From Telmatactis stephensoni (lineage: Eukaryota; Cnidaria; Anthozoa; Actiniaria; Isophelliidae), in the NCBI GenBank assembly GCA_029948255.1, contig JALIZF010000969.1, positions 54,062 to 118,061 on the forward strand: a DNA stretch of 64,000 bases, written 5' to 3'. Shown here piece after piece: positions 20,490 through 31,888 of the stretch. Position numbers and translations under genes: made by a program. The notes beneath the pieces are model-generated. The model was not told where the DNA came from. It saw only the letters and a list, made by a program, of their open reading frames with translations, and did not search any database. The first letter of the stretch is position 1; each line of letters opens with the position of its first letter.

Positions 20490-23400
20490 TAGCGACCATA
20501 CCTAAGAAAAAATGGTAACCCATCGAGTTGATTTTTTCATGGCTTGAGTATACGTCACTTCCGTCCGTACGTCCGTGTACATCGCGATGCTGATTGGCTG
20601 ATTGATTTTTGGCGCCAACTTGACGCGCGCTGACACTTTGAAAACTGAAAATTTACAAGTTTCTTTGCAGTTTGAATTTTTTTTCGGGCCTGGTGTCGTT
20701 TTAAAAGCTGCTCGAAAGACGAAGGACACAGATAATATTTTCAAAGTTGGACGACTTTTTAGTTGGATTCGTAGCTTTAAAAAACTTCTCATAATGAATG
20801 AGTCATTGAGGATCTGTATTCTTCGTTTCGTGAAGATGCCTTCAGCATAAAGGCTGCTTAAAAATCTAGCCAAAGTTGAAAATTAAGAATCGTCTGCATT
20901 GAGCGTGAAACAAGGACTATCATGCTTCTAAAGACAACAAGAAATTAACACTTCAAGGTAAAGACCCTGGCTAGAAAATGATGTCAAAAAGTCTCTTGTA
21001 CCTATATTTGATCTTTTATCTTTTATTTGGGATTGATGCCGGACTTTAAAAAAACTTTTATGCACGGTTGAACGAGCTGTAGCCAAGTTTAAACAAACAC
21101 TCGATCAAGTAAGCTTAAGTTTTAAACTAAAAGTTACATGAAATGTACAACGACATTTTGTTTTACGGTGAACTTTTTGCACTAGTTCTCAGTAATAATA
21201 ATCACTTTCCACAAAAAAACAAGATGTCACAAATATAGTGAAGACAGACAAATCAATATCTGTTGTTCTGTAATATTCAGGATGTTGAAAAGGTTTAATT
21301 ACTTGTATCAATTTATAAAAAGGTTTTGGAGATTTTGCTTTCTATTTCTGAAAATTATAGCGGAGCTCCCGCGCGGGCCGAAGGCCCGCGCGAGCGGAGC
21401 ACCATACCTAAGAAAACTAATGGTAACCCATCCAGTTGATTTTTCATGGACACACAGGGATGCCCACACTTGTCATGCTAATGCCAGTTGTAGCGGAGCT
21501 CCCACGCGGGCCGAAGGCCCGCGCGAGCGGAGCACCATACCTAAGAAAAAATGGTAACCCATCCAGTTGATTTTTCATGGACACACAGGGAGCCCAACGG
21601 CTGTACGTCCGTCCGTACGTCCGTCCGTACGTCCGTCCGTACGTCCGTCCGTCCATCCGTCCGTCCGTCCGTGCGTGTACATCGCGATGCTGATTGGCTG
21701 ATTGATTTTTGGCGCCAACTTGACGCGCGCTGACACTTTGAAAACTGAAAATTTACAAGTTTCCTTGCAGTTTTAACTTGCAAAACTTAAAAATATTATT
21801 CTCGAAACCTCGTAAAAATTTAGCGATTTTCATGATCATTAATCTGTGCCAATCTTGACAGGTTAAAGCGAAAAAAACGTACGTTTGAATTTTTTTTCGG
21901 GCCCGGTGTCGTTTCAAAAGCTGCTCGAAAGACGAAGGACACAGAGAATATTTTCAAAGTTGGACGACTTTTTAGTTGGATTCGTAGCTTTAAAAAACTT
22001 CTCATAATGAATGAGTCATTGAGGATCGTGTATTCTTCGTTTCGTGAAGATGCCTTCAGTAAAGCTGCTTAAAAATCTAGCGAAAGTTGGAAATCAATAA
22101 TCGTCTGCATTGAGCGTGAAACAAGGACTATGCTTCTAAAGACAACAAGGAAAGCACTTCAAGGTAAAGACCCTGGCCAGAAAATGATGTCCAAAAGTCT
22201 CTTGTACCTATATTTCATATTTTATCATTTTAATTTGGAATTGATGACTTAAAAAAAAACTTTTATGCACGTTGAACTGTGGCCAAGTTTAAACAAACAC
22301 TCGATCAAGTAAGTACGAAATGTACAACGACATTTTGTTTTACGGTGAACTTTTTGCACTAGAACTTTCTAATAATAATAAAATTTGTTTAAAAAAAATG
22401 ATTTTGAACTTATTTCTACCCCACTAATGTGTAAATGCAGCTCAAGTTTGGGTCTGGAATTTAATGAAACTAGACGCCTAATAGGCGTTCACTCGGGCTA
22501 CACCTGTGTATAGTACTTGGGGAGAAATGGAGAACAGAAGTTGATGGAAACCAGTTTGACTTGTCAGTGTCTTTTGATTGCAAAAATGCATGACAAGTAC
22601 TCCCAGAGTAGAACACAAATTATATTGGGGAGAAAGTAGTTTGTACATAATTGTGCCACATCATGGTTATTAATATACTGCTGGTCTTTTTATCATGCCA
22701 GACATATACAGTATACAGTCTGCTTTATTTTGTAAATGCCTACCAAATGATCCAATATGATCTATAGATAATACATTATAGCTCACACAATTTAAATTTC
22801 TATTCTGTACTTTTTTACTTTGATTTATGGAAACAAAACTTACAAACTGTGGCAGACTGTTTCGATGTCCAAGTTAAAATGATTTTGATATTGCTGTTGT
22901 CACATAGGTAGATTCTAGAATTACCACAGTTACCTTTCTATGAAATCAGTTTCTTAACACAACTTTTCAATACATGTATTACCATATTTTTAATATGGAG
23001 CAGATCAATGATTATAGCAGTAGTCAGTTGCTGATGCTTTATTTGAAGAAGTGTAATGTCATACAATATATGCTCATTACTGATACCATATATAGCTCCT
23101 CCATGCACATCAATCTGATACTACTATCTTCAATTCAATCCACTTTATCTTGTTTCTGTGAACATGGTTGCACAAAGCTTGTACAAATTTGTGGTTGAGT
23201 ATCACTTTTCATTGATTGAAAATATCATTTTGTACATTCTAAAATTATTCTTCAATTGTTGCTAATATAAGGTCTCATAAACATTACTATCATTTCCATG
23301 ATTATCCATCACTATATTTTTATCTGCTATAAACATTGAGCATGATTGACAATACAGATTGCACTAAATATTTATAAGTTTAAAATAATAAAAAATCATT

Positions 23401-26400
23401 TGTTTTCCATTGTTTATTTGGTGTAATTTTGCACCATTTACTAATTCCTGTTTCCTGGCTTAATTATTGAATACACCCCAGTCACCTTATTACACAAAGG
23501 CAAGAATTTCCTAGTCTTTCTAGTTAAAATAAACATCGTAGATATTGTTAGTTAATTAGTTCGTTTTTAACACGGCTCTCAGGAAGAGCATGACTGTAGA
23601 CACCGTGTAAGCAAATATTATGTGCAAGCAGTGGTGAAATATTATTAATTTAAACAAACTACTGATCTATTAAAGAAAATATCTCCGTGTCTTACATGTC
23701 TGTCCTCAAGTGATTCAAGTTCGCTGCCACAAATCGATCTGTCTCGTGTTCTTGGACGATCAATACATTATAAGTTGATTACAACAGCTGGTAAGAAGGT
23801 CATCACTAAATTCGAGAATTCGATATTAACGATTAAAGCAAAGTATCTTGAGATTAAAAGCCAATAGTTCGAAAAATCTGAAAAATTCCGATTGATAGCG
23901 TCCGCCATTTTGTTCTCAATCTCTCGCGACCACAGGAAGCCTCGTGGTCAACAGTGTACCCCAAAGGCTTCTGGGTAATTTGCCGATTTGCGACGTTGAT
24001 AGATAGATAGACCGAAAAGGTAAACCTAGACTCGAGCTACCACAGGTAGCCCGAGTAAAAAATTGACAGGAAAAAAAGAAGGAATTTTGCATGCAAACTA
24101 GAGTTGTTTTATCATTAAGCATGGAGTTGCTCAGTGATCCCTATGAGACCTTAAATGCAGACTGAAAGACTGAAATGCTTAATTCCTAGTTTTCTTGTTA
24201 TGTCAAGTAGCTTGTGTTTTTATAATCACTTTAAATTGTATTATCACTGTAATCTGGAAGAGACAAGTAGGAGACAAGTATTCACCTAGCTAGTGTATCA
24301 TTCTATTCTACATTAAATATCATGCAAAACAAAACAACAACAACAACCACAAAAAACAAGATGTCACAAATATAGTGAAGACCCGGGAGTGAAGACAGAC
24401 AAATTAAGATATGTTGTTCTGTAATATTCAGGATGTTGAAAAGGTTTAATTACTTGTATCAATTTAAAAAAAGTTTTGGAGATTTTGCTTTCTATTTCTG
24501 AAAATTATGAACCACTACAAAGTCAATTGTAAAATCTGACAGTGAATCTGAATATTAAAATTTACTGTAATAAAGGTCACTGAGCTTACAAGCCAATACA
24601 ATATACAAACCAAAACCAAAACTTTTAAAATAATATTCATTTCAACTTATTCAATTACCACAGGAAGCCCAATTCATTTGAATCAAGAACATAAAAAATA
24701 TTAAAATTGAAATGGGAGATCTGTTATTAGGTAGTAGTTGTTTCAAGTTGTGTTACCATCTCATCTTATTAAAAGTCATGATTAGTGTAACCTGGAAGAG
24801 AGAATTTTTGTTTCATGAAAAGACAACTATCTGTGTCATTCTATTCTACATACTAAAACAAGATGCCACAATATAATATTGTCAAGACAGAAAAATCTAA
24901 ATATAATGTTCTGTAATGTCTAATTGCTTAATTGAAGGCTGTTGAAATCAGGTCCAGTATTTATGTGAATGAAATCAGTTTAAGGGATTTTTGGATTTTA
25001 TTTCTGAGAATTATGAAGCACTGGCTGCAAATACAATTACTGAAAATCTGACTGAATCTCAATAAAAATATCACTGCGGTGACTGAGCTTGCAAGCCTTA
25101 TAATTCTCAGGAGACTGAAGGGCAAGAGGTTTTTCCAACCCTAAAGCAAATGCTATAAAGCTTGATCTATAATCTTTATTTGTCAACTTTTACAACAAAA
25201 TGCAATCTTTGTTTGCCTATTACCACAGGAAGCCCGATCAATTTGAATCAAAAACTTCAAAAACAAAGTATTAAAAATTATTATTATTGATTTCATTAAA
25301 TGGGAGCTCCGCTATTAGGTAGTACCTAATTTTTATATTAATTATGAATCACTACAAAGTCAATTATGAAATCTGACAGTGATTTCAAAAATGCCTTTTA
25401 AAATAATCTTCATTTCAACTTTTTCAATTACCACAGGAAGCCACAGAATATTAAAATTAATTGAAATTGGAGCTCTGCTTTTAGGTAGTAGTTGTTTTGA
25501 GTTGTTTTACAATTTCATCTAAAGTCATGATTAGTGGAACCTGGAAGAGAGCATTCTTGTTTCATGTAAAGACAACTATTCATCTGTGTCATTCTATTTA
25601 TTTAATTCTACATAGTAAAAAAACAAGATGCCACAATACTGTCAAGACAGAAAAATCTAAATATAATGTTCTGCAATGTCTAATTGTTTAATTTGCTTGC
25701 AAAACTTGTTAAATTAACTTGCAAAACTTAACAATATTCTCGAAACCTCGTAAAAATTTAGCGAATTTCATGATCATTAATCTGTGCCAATCTTGACGGT
25801 TTAGAGCCAAAAAAAACCCGTACGTTTGAATTTTTTTCGGGCCCGGTATCGTTTCAAAAACTGCTCGAAAGACGAAGGACACTGAGACAGTTGGACGACT
25901 TTTTGGATTCATAGCTTCAAAAAACTTCTCATAATGAATGAGTCATTGAGGATCGTGTATTCTTCGTTTTGTGAAGATGCCTTCACTAACGCTGCTTAAA
26001 AATCTAGCTAAAGTTGGAAATCAAGAATCGTCTGCATTGAGCGTGAAACAAGGACTATGTTTCTATTAAAAGACAACAAGAAATTTCAAGGTAAAGACCC
26101 TGGCCAGAATATGATGTTAAAAAGTCTCTTGTACCTATATTTGATAATTTATCTTTTATTTGGGATTGATGACTTGAAAAAAATAAACGTTTATAATGCC
26201 GGTACAGATGACATTTTGTTTTACAGTGAACTGTTTGCACTAAAGTTACTTTTAATAATAAAATTAGTAAAAAAAAAAAAAAAAGATTTTGAACTTATTT
26301 CAACCCCACTTATTCCCCCACTAATGTGTAAGCTTAAATACAGCTTCAGTTTGGGTCAGCAATTTAATAAAAAAATTGAGAGAAAAAAATGAAGAAATTT

Positions 26401-27695
26401 TGCATGCAAACTAGAGTTGTTTTACAGTAAGCATGAAGTTGCTCAGTAGCCCTAGTCTATGAGCCCTATTAATATAATGCAAATTGAAAATGCTTAATTC
26501 CTTGTTTTCTTCTTATATCAAGTAGCTGTTTTGATAATCACTTATTAAATTGTGTTATCAGTGTAATCTGGAAGAGACAAGTATTCACCTAGTGTGCCAT
26601 CATTCTACATTAAAAACCAAACCAAAACAATAACAACAACAACCAAAAAAAAAAGAAAAAGATGTCACAATTCAAGATATGTTGTTCTGAAATATTCCCA
26701 TCCAGGATGTTGAAAAGGTTGAATTACTTGTAAAAAGGTTTTGGATATTTTTGCTTTCCATTTCTGAGAATTATGAATTATGAACCACTACAATTAGTCA
26801 ATTATGAAATCTGGCAGTGAATCTGAATATTAAAATATACTGTACTGATTAAAGGTCACTGAGCTTACAGTCCCATACAATTCACAGGAGACCAAAGGGT
26901 TAGAGTATATACAAACCAAAGTAAATTCTTTTTAAAATATTCTTCATTTCAACTTTTTCAATAAACCCTATTACCACAGGAAGCCCAATTCATTTGAATC
27001 AAGAACATAAAAAAATATTAAAATTAAAATTAAGATTGAAATAGGAGCTCTGCTATTAGGTAATAGCTGTTTTGAGTTGTTTTAAACGTTCATCTTAATT
27101 AGTCATGATTAGTGTAACCTGGAAGAGAAAATTCTTCTTTCGTGTAAAGACAACTATTTATCTGTGTCATTCCACTCTACATAGTACAAAAACAAGACTG
27201 ATGCCACAATACTGTCAAGATCGACAGAAAAAGAATCTAAATACAATGTTCTGTTATAAATAAATGTCCAGTTTAATTGAAGGAAGTTGAAATGGTTCAG
27301 TATTTATGTGAAACAAATCAGTTGGAGGGATTTTTGCATTCTATTAGTTCTGAGAATTATGAACCACTACTACAAAGTCTTAGTCAATTATAAAATCTGA
27401 CTGAATCTGAATAAATATCACTGTAATAAAGGTGACTGAGCTTGAAAGCCTTATAATTCTCAGGAGACAGAAGGGCAAGAGTTTTTTCAAACCCTAAAGC
27501 AAATGCTAAAAAGCTTCTTTATTTCAACTTTTTTCAACAAAATGCAATCTTTGTTTGCCTATTACCACAGGAAGCCCAATTCATTTGAATCAAAAACGTC
27601 AAAAACAAAGTAATACTTTTTAAATACTATTTAAAATTATTATTATTTATCTAAATGGGAGCTCTGCTATTAGGTAGTACCTAATTTTTATATTA
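20490..27695. mobile_element. 7.2-kb cluster of TA-type element copies inserted in an EGF exon
   Basis: At least three related copies of the element described at 4531-7372 are nested or tandem here. Left ends lie at 20492 (terminal hairpin deleted), 21359 and 21493. Right ends (AGGTAGTACCTAATTTTTAT) lie at about 25333 and 27693. The outer flanks read gccagttg-TA and TA-ccaacactg, which together restore the EGF coding text, so the outermost event used a TA target. A 33-bp piece of the EGF exon is repeated inside at 21458-21490. A (GTACGTCCGTCC)n run occupies 21601-21672. No transposase is visible. Confidence 0.8.
22471..24056. mobile_element. ~1.6-kb element nested in the TA-type cluster
   Basis: It is bounded by ACTCGGGCTAC (22491) and its complement GTAGCCCGAGT (24046). 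It interrupts the repeat between aatgaaac and aattgacagg, which are adjacent in the copy at about 5450. The left end begins with a small hairpin (CGCCTAATAGGCG). No coding sequence was recognised within it. Confidence 0.7.
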
Positions 27696-27760
27696 CCAAC
27701 ACTGAAGGATCTTACTTGTCAGTGTGAAACTGGTTACCATGGTGATGGGGGCTCGTGCGC
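27696..27760 (+). pseudogene. Right part of the transposon-split EGF exon of gene B (E0)
   Basis: CCAACACTGAAGGATCTTAC continues the exon from 20489. A 2-bp deletion inside SYTC shifts the frame, after which CETGYHGDGGSCA is legible to a gcag|gtatcc donor. The exon is therefore dead for two reasons. Confidence 0.75.
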
Positions 27761-27821
27761 AGGTATCCAGGAAAACATGGTATACGTATACTGTGAGGGC
27801 GGTCAGCCGTAGACATTAGAA

Positions 27822-28915
27822 TTTTACTGCGAAAACCCTTGTATCGCGACCGCCATTTCAAACTTTCGGTTGGATTTTGGGATTTTGGGTTTTCCGATCG
27901 ACCAATCACATGGAAGTGGGCGGAGCTTTGCGAATGACCTTGATCACTCGTTCTTTGCCATCCGCCTTGTTCAAATCGTATCTTTTTGAAAATTATAAGA
28001 AAATTGAGATGACTCGAGCATATCCAAAATTAATGAGATGGAGAGTGGTTTTCTTGCTAAGAGAAGGACGTACTGTTAAAGACATTGCTAAAGTTCTTAA
28101 CGTCGGGGAAACGTTTGTCTGAGAAGATAAAGCTGCTCTTTGAAACAAATCAATCGATCGAATTTCGCCGAAGACCGGGAAAATTTAGATGGCTGCAAGG
28201 AATGTAAATGTAAACTTTTTCTATTTATTATATTTATTGGAAAGCTAGAGTAAAAGTAAGAGAGAATAATCTCCCGGTCAAATGACTAAGCCAGTCCTGT
28301 AATTCATCTTCATATATTTCGGGGTATTGCCTTATAATATTCTTGATCAACAAAGTATCTTGAGCTGTAAACACATCACGAGACACGATCAGAAAAAAAA
28401 TGAAGATGATGTATGATGTCGGTTTGGGAATTGGTCTCATTTTGTAAAGTACAGTAGTTCACTTCAGTAGTATTGATTTTACTCTAGCTTTCCAATAAAG
28501 ATAATAAATAGAAAAAGTTTACATTTACATACCTTGCAGCCATCTAAATTTTCCCGGTCTTCGGCGAAATTCGATCGATTGATTTGTTTCAAAGAGCAGC
28601 TTTATCTTCTTGACAAACGTTTCCCCGACCGCGTTAAGAACTTTAGCAATGTCTTTAACAGTACGTCCTTCTCTTAGCAAGAAAACCACTTTCCATCTCA
28701 ATTCTTTTGGATATGCTCGAGTCATCTCAATTTTCTTATAATTTTCAAAAAGATACGATTTGAACAAGGCGGATGGCAAACTGGAACAAGTGATCAAGGT
28801 CATTCGCAAAGCTCCGCCCACTTCCATGTGATTGGTCGATCGGAAAACCCAAAATCCCAAAATCCAACCGAAAGTTTGAAATGGCGGTCGCGATACAAGG
28901 GTTTTCGCAGTAAAA
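27822..28915. mobile_element. Foldback Tc1/mariner-like element with intron-containing transposase N-terminus
   Basis: The arms 27822-28256 and 28474-28915 are inverted copies of about 435 bp starting TTTTACTGCGAAAACCCTTG. Each encodes a helix-turn-helix segment (ELRWKVVFLLREGRTVKDIA on the minus strand; the left arm is frameshifted at GETFV). On the minus strand a donor at 28532/28531 and an acceptor at 28367/28365 join this in phase 1 to QDTLLIKNIIRQYPEIYEDE and LQDWL, the second DNA-binding half of Tc1/IS630-type transposases. The DDE catalytic domain is missing. A related non-coding derivative is at 59421-60538. Confidence 0.78.
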
Positions 28916-29440
28916 GGTTTGAAACTGACCTAAAAATTAAAAAACTTTAAAACGGCTGAATTTTTGGCTACTCGCTGTCGCCTTCTTCAGAACTATGATT
29001 ACTTGCAAGAGCTTGTGATGATAAATTTGAATTTATCACAAAAGATTTGTAAACCTTGGGAAGTCTATGTGTTCGTTAATTTAATTTGAGTCCCCAGTGA
29101 AATGCCACGACTCCAAAAATAAACGTTTCTTCCGGTTGGAAATATTACGCTCCAATAACTCCATGTACTTTGGATGAATGTCATGACCAGTTCTTTCGGC
29201 ATGATCCTTAATAGCCGACTCCTTGTTTGAAGACAAACCAGGCTTGTGTTCAGCTCCCCGTGATTTCCAAGAACGTTTTGACTCGCCGATGTAGGTAAAA
29301 CTACATGATTTACATTTGACTTTGTAGACGATACCTTTTTTCTGGAAATCTGCTGGACGATCTTTCGGCTTCTTAAAAATGTGGCTCAGGGTGCGTACTG
29401 GCTTGAAGGCAGTCACAAACCATGGGGAAAAAAACAAAAA
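28916..29440 (-). mobile_element. Penelope-like retroelement, 3' fragment with GIY-YIG endonuclease
   Basis: The minus strand from 29437 to 29081 encodes GIVYKVKCKSCSFTYIGES (the GIY and YIG strands with a CxxC), an arginine-containing block (SWKSRGAEH), SAIKDHAERTGH and a late glutamate (LFLESWHF). These are the GIY-YIG catalytic positions as found in Penelope-like elements. The reverse transcriptase is not present, so it is a 5'-truncated copy. It lies in an intron of gene B. Confidence 0.82.
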
Positions 29441-29486
29441 CTAAACCAATGTTGATATAGTTTTTGACTTGACTAATTTTCTGATT

Positions 29487-29600
29487 CATGTTCGTGGGGT
29501 GCCCACACTTGTCATGTTACTGCCATTTGTACCAATGCCAGAGGCTTTTATGCTTGTCAGTGTAAACCCGGTTATTCTGGTGATGGTTGCTCGTACGCAG
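29487..29600 (+). pseudogene. Decayed EGF exon E1 of gene B
   Basis: The text [26 protein letters not shown] and GDG is clear, but the acceptor and the DIDE start are deleted. The donor GT is mutated (gcag|ttactc) and a cysteine is displaced. The following intron sequence is nearly identical to that after gene A exon 392-514, which identifies it as the E1 equivalent. Confidence 0.75.
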
Positions 29601-29706
29601 TTACTCACTGTTACACAATAAATACCATCGATCTCACATGGAACAAAGTTTGACCAATGCATATATGTTGACAGCTAATGGACTGCACTAATTCTACTGT
29701 TGTTTG

Positions 29707-30677
29707 CGATCGTGGTAAAACCAGGACGGGGACAAGCGGGGACATGGGGACAGGGACAGGGGACGGGGACGTGAGGACGGGGACACGGGGACGGGGACGT
29801 GGGGACAGGGACGCGGGGACTTGATTTCAAAAACATAATAAATTTTCCATGATACTTTTACCTTAAATTTTAAAAGCATCTTTGTCATCAAAACGCTCGA
29901 GTTCCTGGATAAATTCACAAATATTTCATGGTCAGCCGTTTTTCATCTTGGGATACCTTTGCCATGCGAACCAAAACAAAGTGGCGGTTCGTCTCAGCAG
30001 CATTTGAGTTAAATACCAGTAATTATTGAGTTATTGAATACCAGTAATTATTGAGTTATTGAGTTAAATTACCAGTAATTATAATGCTGTAAACAACATT
30101 CAGTTTGCATGCGACTTTAATTCTTTATCCTTCAAGCAGACTTTTTGGTGAAACTTTGCAGAGGACAGCTAGCATAAAACTACGGATTACCGAGCGTGAT
30201 AATTTACAAGTTCATTTCAATCAGTTATGAAAGTATGCATCAGGGAAACCCAGCGGACAAAAGTAATAAATGAAGCCTACTTTTTATGCATTTTCATGTT
30301 GTTTTATTACAAAGATTTTTCATTTGAGTACTGCAAATCACTGCTTATGGACCTTGTGGTGCGATATGTAGTACTTCAATAAACCATTTTCAAACAAGAA
30401 ATCAGTCAAACGATATAACTTTTTATGTGATGTTCTCTCCAAGATGCTGTTTACGCGTAAAATGAACGTAATAAAAATAATAAATTTGAAGTTTAAGTGC
30501 TGTTTTCTATTTTATTGGTGCTATTTATACATTTTGAAATCAAGTCCCCACGTCCCCGTCCCCGTCCCCCCGTCCCCGTCCCCACGTCCCCGTCCCCACG
30601 TCCCCGTCCCCACGTCCCCGTCCTCACGTCCCTGTCCCCATGTCCCCGCTTGTCCCCGTCCCGGTTTTACCACGATC
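29707..30677. mobile_element. 971-bp foldback element with GGGGAC-repeat arms and 10-bp target duplication
   Basis: The ends GATCGTGGTAAAACC and GGTTTTACCACGATC are exact complements. Inside each end lies about 100 bp of GGGGAC-type hexamer repeats in inverted orientation (29723-29820 and 30545-30662). CTGTTGTTTG is duplicated on both sides (29697-29706, 30678-30687). A duplication of about 9-11 bp with long arms fits Mutator-like elements (inference). The repeat arms produce proline/arginine-rich spurious ORFs. Confidence 0.8.
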
Positions 30678-30697
30678 CTGTTGTTTGTGATTTTTAG

Positions 30698-30820
30698 ATA
30701 TCGACGAGTGTTCGTCGGGTGCCCACACTTGTCATACAAATGCCACTTGTAACAACACCAAAGGCTCTTATACTTGCCAGTGTAAACCTGGTTATACTGG
30801 TAATGGACGCTTGTGTTCAG
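30698..30820 (+). CDS. Calcium-binding EGF exon E2 of gene B
   Basis: A 123-nt phase-1/1 exon between tttttag and gtacgc. [14 protein letters not shown] is followed by the shared [16 protein letters not shown] core and TGNGRLC; only Thr for Ser in the last loop separates it from gene A exon 627-749. The acceptor lies only 20 bp downstream of the foldback element, which left the splice site intact. Confidence 0.9.
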
Positions 30821-30933
30821 GTACGCGTAGTAATACGCGTAGTACTACACCGTCTAGCTGCAGAAGAGACGGGACTTGCACTAAAATGGATAGTTCTTGA
30901 CTTGACTAATTTTGTAATTGATTTGATTTTCAG

Positions 30934-31056
30934 ATATCAATGAATGTCTATCTGGTAACCACACTTGTCATGTTAATGCCACTTGTAACAACACCAAAGG
31001 TTCTTATACTTGCCAGTGTAAACCTGGTTATTCTGGTAATGGAAGCTCGTGCGCAG
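30934..31056 (+). CDS. Calcium-binding EGF exon E3 of gene B
   Basis: A 123-nt phase-1/1 exon after ttttcag. It encodes [12 protein letters not shown], the shared core, and SGNGSSC, with six cysteines. Potential N-glycosylation sites are NHT and NAT. Confidence 0.9.
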
Positions 31057-31068
31057 GTACTCATTATT

Positions 31069-31223
31069 GAGTAGTGTAGCAGCAACTCGTAAGATCGGTT
31101 GTGATTGGAGAAACAAAACAATACATTTCATTGTCAACTCCTTCTATTGTTATATTTTCTATTGTTTTAAAGTGAGGGTATCAATCCAATAGGATTAGAT
31201 CTTACGAGAGCTGCTACAACACC
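31069..31223. mobile_element. 155-bp MITE with 9-bp target duplication in an intron of gene B
   Basis: CTCATTATT occurs on both sides (31060-31068, 31224-31232). The inner inverted ends are TGTAGCAGC and GCTGCTACA, extended by CGTAAGATC and GATCTTACG. The empty equivalent is the intron after 514 in gene A. The element starts 12 bases beyond the splice donor. Confidence 0.82.
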
Positions 31224-31334
31224 CTCATTATTACACAATATAAATACCATCTCACGTGGAACAAAGTTTGACCAATGCATATATGTTGACAGCTAATGGA
31301 CTGCATTAATTTTACTGTTGTTTGTGATTTTTAG

Positions 31335-31463
31335 ATATCGACGAATGTTTCTCTGGCGTCCATACTTGTCATGCTAAGGCCACTTGTACCAACACCAAAG
31401 GCTCTTACACGTGTCAGTGTAAGTCTGGTTACTATGGTGATGGGCGTTCTTGCGGCACTCCAG
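31335..31463 (+). CDS. Calcium-binding EGF exon E4 of gene B
   Basis: A 129-nt phase-1/1 exon encoding [32 protein letters not shown] and RSCGTP. Two codons longer than its siblings at the 3' end. Followed by a 1.5-kb intron leading to the CUB exon. Confidence 0.88.
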
Positions 31464-31713
31464 GTATGATATATGTTTTAGGGTACATAGAGAGCAAGAG
31501 AATGAGATAACCCAAAGTTGCTCATTTGTATTATCACGCGATTTTTACACTCACGCGAATATATAATGTGATAATAAAGTCATTGACAATATCATGCGAC
31601 TTATAGCCAGGTTGTTAAGGTTATTATAAGAAATTTAATTTAGCCCGAGTAACATATAGTACTAATAACATTATTACAGTCAAAATGGCTTAAGCTTACT
31701 CCAGTCCCTAAAC

Positions 31714-31888
31714 AGGGACCGCGGAGACGGGGGAGCTAGGGGGGCTAAGCCCCTCCACTTTCCGTGCTACCTAGTCAAATGTTCTGTTTAAAACCTTTTT
31801 TGATTGGATAGTCTTCTTTATTTCCAAATGCCAGCCCCCCCCCCCCCCCCAAAAAAAAAAAACTTTTCATGGTGCTCCGCGGTCCCTG
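31714..31888. mobile_element. Foldback element in gene B intron
   Basis: CAGGGACCGCGGA and TCCGCGGTCCCTG are inverted ends. A C/A homopolymer run lies within (31837-31862). The rest of the intron up to 33000 shows no gene; 32225-32370 looks like an old MITE (GTTACACG and its complement). Confidence 0.6.

Noticed and set aside
30444..30752. Proline/arginine-rich ORFs near 30.5 kb
   Set aside because: Frames of the GGGGAC hexamer arms of the foldback element.
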